Source: Pseudoflavonifractor sp. 524-17
GTDB lineage: Bacteria > Bacillota > Clostridia > Oscillospirales > Oscillospiraceae
Length of the DNA: 36,295 bases
Direction: 5' to 3'
Assembly (NCBI RefSeq): GCF_009935845.1
Contig: NZ_QWEK01000035.1
Location: 1-36,295, forward strand
Positions 32,305-36,295 of this stretch are shown here, piece after piece (within the stretch, counting starts at the first letter, position 1; the number at the start of each line of letters is the position of its first letter). The position numbers were made by a program, and so were the translations under genes. The notes beneath the pieces are model-generated. The model had not been told where the DNA came from and made no database searches. It was given only the letters and a program-made list of their open reading frames with translations.

Positions 32305-33000
32305 TTAATGGTTTATTATGGGTGCTTTCTCCGGGGCGGCGGGCTCCGTCGGGAGGGACAGCGGGAACGTGGGGATCCCCTCGGCGTAGGGGGCGATGGC
32401 GTACAGGGGGTAGAAGACAGCCAGCCCTTCTGGGGTGAGGTAGAACCGGTCCGGGTCAAATTGGGACTTGATGAGGGCGGGCCACTGGGGAAAGTAGAGC
32501 CCCTCGCCGGCGTCCACCTGGGCCTGGATCTGCTGGGCCACCTGGGCCAGCACAAAGGCGCGCCGCCGTTTGGGGGGCAAAAAGCAGCGCAGAGGCATAG
32601 GCGCCCCCCAGGGCAGCTCCCAGGTGTCCCCATGGCGGACGGTGTCCCCGTGGGCGCCGCCGGTGAACTCGTAGGCCTCCCAGTAGAGGCTGAGCCGCTC
32701 CGGGGTCTGGAGGGTGACGGTGTAGTCTGCCTGTACCTCCCAGGGGAAGAAGGGGCGGTTTTCCCCATGGGCCAGGCGGTGGGCCTCCTTGGCCCGGCAG
32801 AGGAGGGAGCCGGTCCACCGGGCCCGCCACCGGTCCGCCAGGCGGCTGTAGTAGCGGTTGATCCGCCGCACGCCCGGGCCGTCCCCCACCAGGCGGGGCA
32901 GGGAAATAGACAGCTTGAGCACAACGCAGCCCCCTTGTTTGAATTGCTGGACCCAGCGGCTGGGCTGGATTGGAATCAGACCGGAATCAGGCAGTTTCAC
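32305..33000 (-). CDS. DUF3298/RsiV-like domain protein
   Basis: A 231-residue protein with the DUF3298 fold seen in RsiV anti-sigma factors and PdaC deacetylases. SLYWEAYEFTGGAHGDTVRHGDTW and FYLTPEGLAVFYPLYAIAPYAEGI are the conserved core. No membrane segment or signal peptide is visible, unlike RsiV itself, so the protein appears cytoplasmic. The role is unknown. The start is GTG 33000, chosen for GGGGGAG seven bases upstream. Confidence 0.75.
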   Translation of the reverse strand: MKLPDSGLIPIQPSRWVQQFKQGGCVVLKLSISLPRLVGDGPGVRRINRYYSRLADRWRARWTGSLLCRAKEAHRLAHGENRPFFPWEVQADYTVTLQTPERLSLYWEAYEFTGGAHGDTVRHGDTWELPWGAPMPLRCFLPPKRRRAFVLAQVAQQIQAQVDAGEGLYFPQWPALIKSQFDPDRFYLTPEGLAVFYPLYAIAPYAEGIPTFPLSLPTEPAAPEKAPIINH

Positions 33001-33092
33001 GGCAAGGCTCCCCCTTTTAAAGCGTCATATGGTACCCCAGCCTATGCCCTGAGGCGGCGGAGGGTGCGCCGGGAAAATCTGGCGGAAAAATA

Positions 33093-33121
33093 TTTACTTT
33101 CATGCTTCACTTTGGTAAAAT
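33093..33121 (+). promoter_or_regulatory. Promoter of the yerC-like gene
   Basis: TTTACT (33093-33098) and TAAAAT (33116-33121) are 17 bases apart. The pair lies across the ATG at 33102, which argues that translation starts further downstream, at 33198. Confidence 0.6.
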
Positions 33122-33197
33122 TGAGATGGAGCTTCCAGCCAAGGGGGACCCGGCGGACCGGGCCGTCTGGAAGGAAAAAAAGCGGGAGGGAACCGTT

Positions 33198-33509
33198 TTG
33201 TCAAAAAACAAAAAGCAGCAGCAGGGAGGCCTGCTCTACGAAGCGATCTTGGCCCTGGAGACCCTGGATGAATGCAAGAAATTTTTCTCCGACCTATGTA
33301 CCGTGGCGGAGCTGCAGGCCATGGAGCAGCGGTTTGAAGTGGCGCTGCTCCTCAGCGACGGGATGATTTACAATGATATTCTGGACCGTACCGGCGCCAG
33401 CAGCGCCACCATCAGCCGGGTGAACCGTTCGCTGCAATACGGCGCGGGCGGCTACCAAGCGGTGCTGCCGCGGATTAAGGAGAAGCGGAAAGAGCATGGC
33501 CAGCTATGA
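33198..33509 (+). CDS. YerC/YecD-type TrpR-like DNA-binding protein
   Basis: A 103-residue regulator of the TrpR-related YerC family. LYEAILALETLDECKKFFSDLCT and ELQAMEQRFEVALLLSDGMIYNDIL lead into the helix-turn-helix TGASSATISRVNRSL. Length fits the family with the TTG at 33198, which has GGGAGGG seven bases upstream; an upstream ATG at 33102 falls within the promoter. It overlaps the methyltransferase gene by 14 bases. The ligand is unknown. Confidence 0.9.
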   Translation: MSKNKKQQQGGLLYEAILALETLDECKKFFSDLCTVAELQAMEQRFEVALLLSDGMIYNDILDRTGASSATISRVNRSLQYGAGGYQAVLPRIKEKRKEHGQL

Positions 33510-34242
33510 ATTTTTGGCCGGGTGCTATGATGCGCTGACCACCGACGTGGGCTATGAGAAGTGGGCGGACTATCTTGAGCGGCACTTTGCCAAGAGCGTC
33601 CTGCCCATCCGCGCCGTGCTGGATCTGGCCTGCGGCACCGGCAGCCTGACCAGGGCCCTGGCCCGGCGGGGATATGAGATGATCGGGGTGGACCGGTCTG
33701 AGGAGATGCTGGCCCAGGCCAGTGAGAAGTGCCGGGAACTTGAGGGCGAGCCCCCGATTTTTCTGCATCAGTCTATGGACAAGCTGGACCTGTACGGCAC
33801 CATCGACGCCTGTGTGTGCTGTCTGGACAGCGTGAACTACGTCACCAGGCCCAGGCAGCTGGAAAAGGCCTTTCAGCGGGTCCATCTCTTCCTGATGCCT
33901 GGGGGGCTCTTTCTCTTTGACATCAACACGCCGGAAAAGCTCCAGGGACTGGACGGCCAGGTGTTTTTGGACGAGACAGAGGACGTCTACTGCGTCTGGC
34001 GGGCGGAGTACGCCCCACGCCGGCGGGTGTGCAGCTATTTTATGGATCTGTTCCAGCGGCGGGCGGACGGCCTGTGGGAGCGGGGCGAGGAGCTCCACGA
34101 GGAGTACGCCTATGAGCCGGCGGAACTCACGGAAATCCTCCGCCGGGCGGGCTTTTCCGCGATTAAGCAGTACGGCGGACTTACAATGCGCCCCCCAAAG
34201 CTGGGGGAGGCGCGAATCTTTTTTGCGGCGAGAAAGGATTAG
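33496..34242 (+). CDS. Class I SAM-dependent methyltransferase
   Basis: A 248-residue methyltransferase. Motif I is LDLACGTGSLTRALA at about 44-58, followed by GVDRSEEMLAQA (acidic residue that binds the ribose of SAM), and post-I motifs CLDSVNYV and LMPGGLFLFDIN. The N-terminal YEFLAGCYDALTTDVGYEKWADYL matches small-molecule methyltransferases of Firmicutes. Substrate unknown. It overlaps the preceding regulator gene, and hslO follows three bases after the stop, so the three genes are probably one operon. Confidence 0.9.
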   Translation: MASYEFLAGCYDALTTDVGYEKWADYLERHFAKSVLPIRAVLDLACGTGSLTRALARRGYEMIGVDRSEEMLAQASEKCRELEGEPPIFLHQSMDKLDLYGTIDACVCCLDSVNYVTRPRQLEKAFQRVHLFLMPGGLFLFDINTPEKLQGLDGQVFLDETEDVYCVWRAEYAPRRRVCSYFMDLFQRRADGLWERGEELHEEYAYEPAELTEILRRAGFSAIKQYGGLTMRPPKLGEARIFFAARKD

Positions 34243-34245
34243 GAT

Positions 34246-35124
34246 ATGTCAGATCAAATTGTTCGCGTTCTGGCCAAGGACGCCCCTGTGAAGGCCAGCG
34301 CCATTTCGGGCCGGGACCTGGTGGAGCGGGCCCGGCAGATTCACAAGACGCTCCCCTTGGGGACGGCGGCCCTGGGCCGGGCGCTCATGGGCTGCTCTAT
34401 GATGGGCAATCAGCTCAAGGAGGAGAGGGGCTCCGTTACCCTCCAGATCCGGGGAAATGGGCCGCTGGGGACGGTGATGGCGGTGTCGGACAGCGGGGGC
34501 AACGTCCGGGGCTATGTCCAAAACGGCCAGGCGGAGGCGCCCTTAAAAGCTCCCGGCAAGCTGGATGTGGGAGCCGGCATCGGAGAACAGGGTACGCTCA
34601 CCGTCATCAAGGATCTGGGACTGAAGGAACCCTATGTGGGCAGCATTGACCTGCTGTCTGGGGAGATCGCCGACGATATCACTGCCTATTTCGCCGAGAG
34701 CGAGCAGATTCCCTCCGCCTGCGCCCTGGGGGTGCTGGTGGACACGGACCAGAGCACTCTGTGCGCCGGAGGCTACCTCATCCAGCTGCTGCCTGGGGCG
34801 GAGGAGGACACCATCTCCAGAATTGAGGCCGGCGTAGTCCGGGCGGGGGCGGTGACCGGCGCCCTTCGGGAAGGAATTACCCCCCTGGAGCTGCTGGGCC
34901 GGGTGCTGGAGGGCTTTGACCTGGAGGTACTGGCCCAGGATCCGGTGGAGTACCGGTGCTATTGCAGCCGGGAGCGGGTGAGCCGCGCCCTCATCAGTAT
35001 GGGCAGAAAGGGGCTGTCTGATATGCTGGAGGAGCAGGGCGGGGCGGAGCTGACCTGCCAGTTCTGTGACGCGATCTACAGCTACTCCAGAGCGGACCTG
35101 GAGCAGCTTTTAAAGGAGATGTAG
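34246..35124 (+). CDS. hslO: Redox-regulated chaperone Hsp33
   Basis: A 292-residue chaperone that binds unfolded proteins when oxidised. The C-terminal zinc site is complete: Cys238 and Cys240 (CYC) and Cys271 and Cys274 (CQFC). The N-terminal domain has ARQIHKTLPLGTAALGRAL and RGNGPLGTVMAVSD, typical of the family. GGAT precedes the ATG closely; the gene follows the methyltransferase gene without a gap. Confidence 0.96.
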   Translation: MSDQIVRVLAKDAPVKASAISGRDLVERARQIHKTLPLGTAALGRALMGCSMMGNQLKEERGSVTLQIRGNGPLGTVMAVSDSGGNVRGYVQNGQAEAPLKAPGKLDVGAGIGEQGTLTVIKDLGLKEPYVGSIDLLSGEIADDITAYFAESEQIPSACALGVLVDTDQSTLCAGGYLIQLLPGAEEDTISRIEAGVVRAGAVTGALREGITPLELLGRVLEGFDLEVLAQDPVEYRCYCSRERVSRALISMGRKGLSDMLEEQGGAELTCQFCDAIYSYSRADLEQLLKEM

Positions 35125-35171
35125 GCGGCTTCCGGGGCGGGCGGAATTTATGGCAAGGGGCCTGCAATTCC

Positions 35172-36168
35172 TCACAATACCGTTTTTAGCAGCTGCGCCG
35201 CGCTTTCCTCCGCCGGGTCGTTGGTCCCCAGCTCGCCCCGGAACGCCCGGGCTAAAATCGCCTTTTTCATGGTGTCGATCTGAGAGAGAACCGCTTCGGC
35301 GGCTTCTTTGGCCTGCTGCTCTTTACTAAAAATAGTACTTAAAAGGCGGACAATTTCCCTCTGCTCATCTTCTTCCGGGATGGGGACGGCCATATTAGCC
35401 ATTCCCTTCCTGCTAATCGTATTTTGTCCAGCACTTGATACCATGTGGTCCTTCACATCAGGAACGAGTAATTGACGCCCTACATTATCTTTAGAGCCAT
35501 TAACCCGAACCATAATCACATCATTTTCCGATAAAGAATAAGATTTTTGCTCTTTTTCGTCCAAAAATATTTCTCTTAAATCACTGCTATCGAACCCGTC
35601 CTCTGCGTTTGGCTAATCCATTCTGCATTTTTTGAATGCAGTCATTGAACAACACCGTTTTCCAACTATCCAGCCCAACCCTATTCTCTTTTCTCCACCG
35701 CTCCGTCAGTTCCCCCGTAAACGCCTTATGCAGAATTGCAGATTTCCGCAGTTCAAAACTGTCCACAACCGCCTGGGCCTTTTCCTTTGCCTCATCCAGC
35801 TTGGCAAACAGGCTTTCTATACGGGAGACAATGCGGCGTTGTTCAAAAAGCGGAGCAACAGGAATAGGAATTATATTCATACTTGCTTGCGTCAATTTCA
35901 ACCGAGTAGTCCCATTTACATAACCAGAGTAATCAAAACAATTCAAATAGTTAAGCAGATAAAAATTTCCAGTAGAGCCAAAGTAAGAACGCAAAATGTG
36001 AGCGTGATTATTTACCCATGCTTTTCCCTCGATCATATACGCCTTGTCTTTCATGCGGTCAAGAAATGGCGCACCGTCTTCACCAACCAATACCAACTGC
36101 TCATCAGTTAGGAAATCGTCAATCCACCCCACTTGTCCAGTATAGTGATAGTACTTGAAAAAGCACAA
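35172..36168 (-). pseudogene. hsdS: Broken type I restriction specificity gene (hsdS)
   Basis: The specificity subunit picks the DNA target for methylation and cleavage. On the - strand, the piece 36168-35587 covers the later half of the first recognition domain (GWIDDFLTDEQLVLVGEDGAPF, NNHAHILR), the first central helix (EQRRIVSRIESLFAKLDEAKEKA) and the start of the second domain (MQNGLAKRR). A one-base frameshift follows near 35600-35610. The piece 35564-35172 continues (ENDVIMVRVNGSKDNVG), has lost perhaps 40-60 codons before IPEEDEQREIVRLL, and ends with the second helix. The 5' end is cut by the insertion sequence that begins near 36150. No hsdM or hsdR is in view. Not functional as it stands. 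Confidence 0.85.
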
Positions 36169-36190
36169 AGCGAAGCAGTATAATGAAGAT

Positions 36191-36295
36191 ATGAGTTATC
36201 CAATAAAATACAGAGAACGAACAATAGAATATCGCAAGGAAGGGCATACGTTGGAAGAAACAAAAGCAACTTTTAAAGTATCAATCTCAACGATT
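36191..36295 (+). CDS. IS630-type transposase, 5' part at the window edge
   Basis: The first 35 codons read MSYPIKYRERTIEYRKEG and ETKATFKVSISTI, the N-terminal helix-turn-helix of IS630-family transposases. The gene continues beyond the window. It is divergent from hsdS and lies just upstream of the point where hsdS sequence is cut, so the element probably caused that break. The IS630 end should lie between 36150 and 36190. Confidence 0.8.
   Translation, partial: MSYPIKYRERTIEYRKEGHTLEETKATFKVSISTI

Overview
The window looks like a chromosome segment of a gut Firmicute of the Oscillospiraceae (Clostridium cluster IV, Flavonifractor/Pseudoflavonifractor type). The evidence is GC-rich housekeeping genes on the right (purA, hslO, a yerC-type TrpR relative, a DUF3298 protein), AT-richer acquired genes on the left, strong AGGAGG ribosome sites, and Firmicute-type mobile genes. 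The genus is inference. No rRNA, tRNA or CRISPR array was found.

Positions 207-13763 are a cell-surface polysaccharide cluster on the + strand. rfbA, rfbC and rfbB make dTDP-4-dehydro-rhamnose; rfbD is not in the window. They are followed by a GT2 transferase, a CgeB/GT4-like transferase, a Wzm/Wzt-type ABC exporter, a large two-domain transferase, a GT4 transferase with an extra C-terminal domain, a small membrane protein, a GNAT acetyltransferase, a membrane acyltransferase and a DegT sugar aminotransferase. The acyltransferase is split by a run of 15 G that sets its reading frame, which is the form of a phase-variable switch in the OFF state.

Positions 13764-16668 are a scar zone: a fragment joined to the 3' end of a UDP-glucose dehydrogenase gene, the 5' part of a lexA-type gene, a decayed IS3 element and the 3' end of a tyrosine integrase gene. 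Positions 16669-17677 hold no gene but several inverted repeats and a terminator.

Positions 17678-19385 hold the most interesting unit. A stand-alone reverse transcriptase of 451 residues lies on the - strand. A leader of about 316 nt precedes it, driven by a near-consensus promoter and full of hairpins, including a UUCG tetraloop and an 11-bp stem just before the ribosome site. This is the layout of an ncRNA-coupled reverse transcriptase such as those of antiphage DRT systems, but I cannot place it in a described family.

Positions 19477-26700 look like the right end of a decayed integrative element of the Tn916/Tn1549 integrase type. It carries a two-component system, an FtsX-type ABC transporter, a small lipoprotein, a sigma factor gene with a stop codon, a frameshifted helix-turn-helix gene, and intact xis and int. 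Three promoter regions share an 11-bp-phased direct repeat (TTYCAYAY), probably the binding site of the response regulator.

Positions 26771-35124 are ordinary chromosome: low-molecular-weight tyrosine phosphatase, siroheme sulfite/nitrite reductase, a cysteine-rich small protein, a MATE exporter, purA, a DUF3298 protein, a YerC-like regulator, a methyltransferase and hslO. The window ends in a broken hsdS gene cut by an IS630-type insertion sequence.
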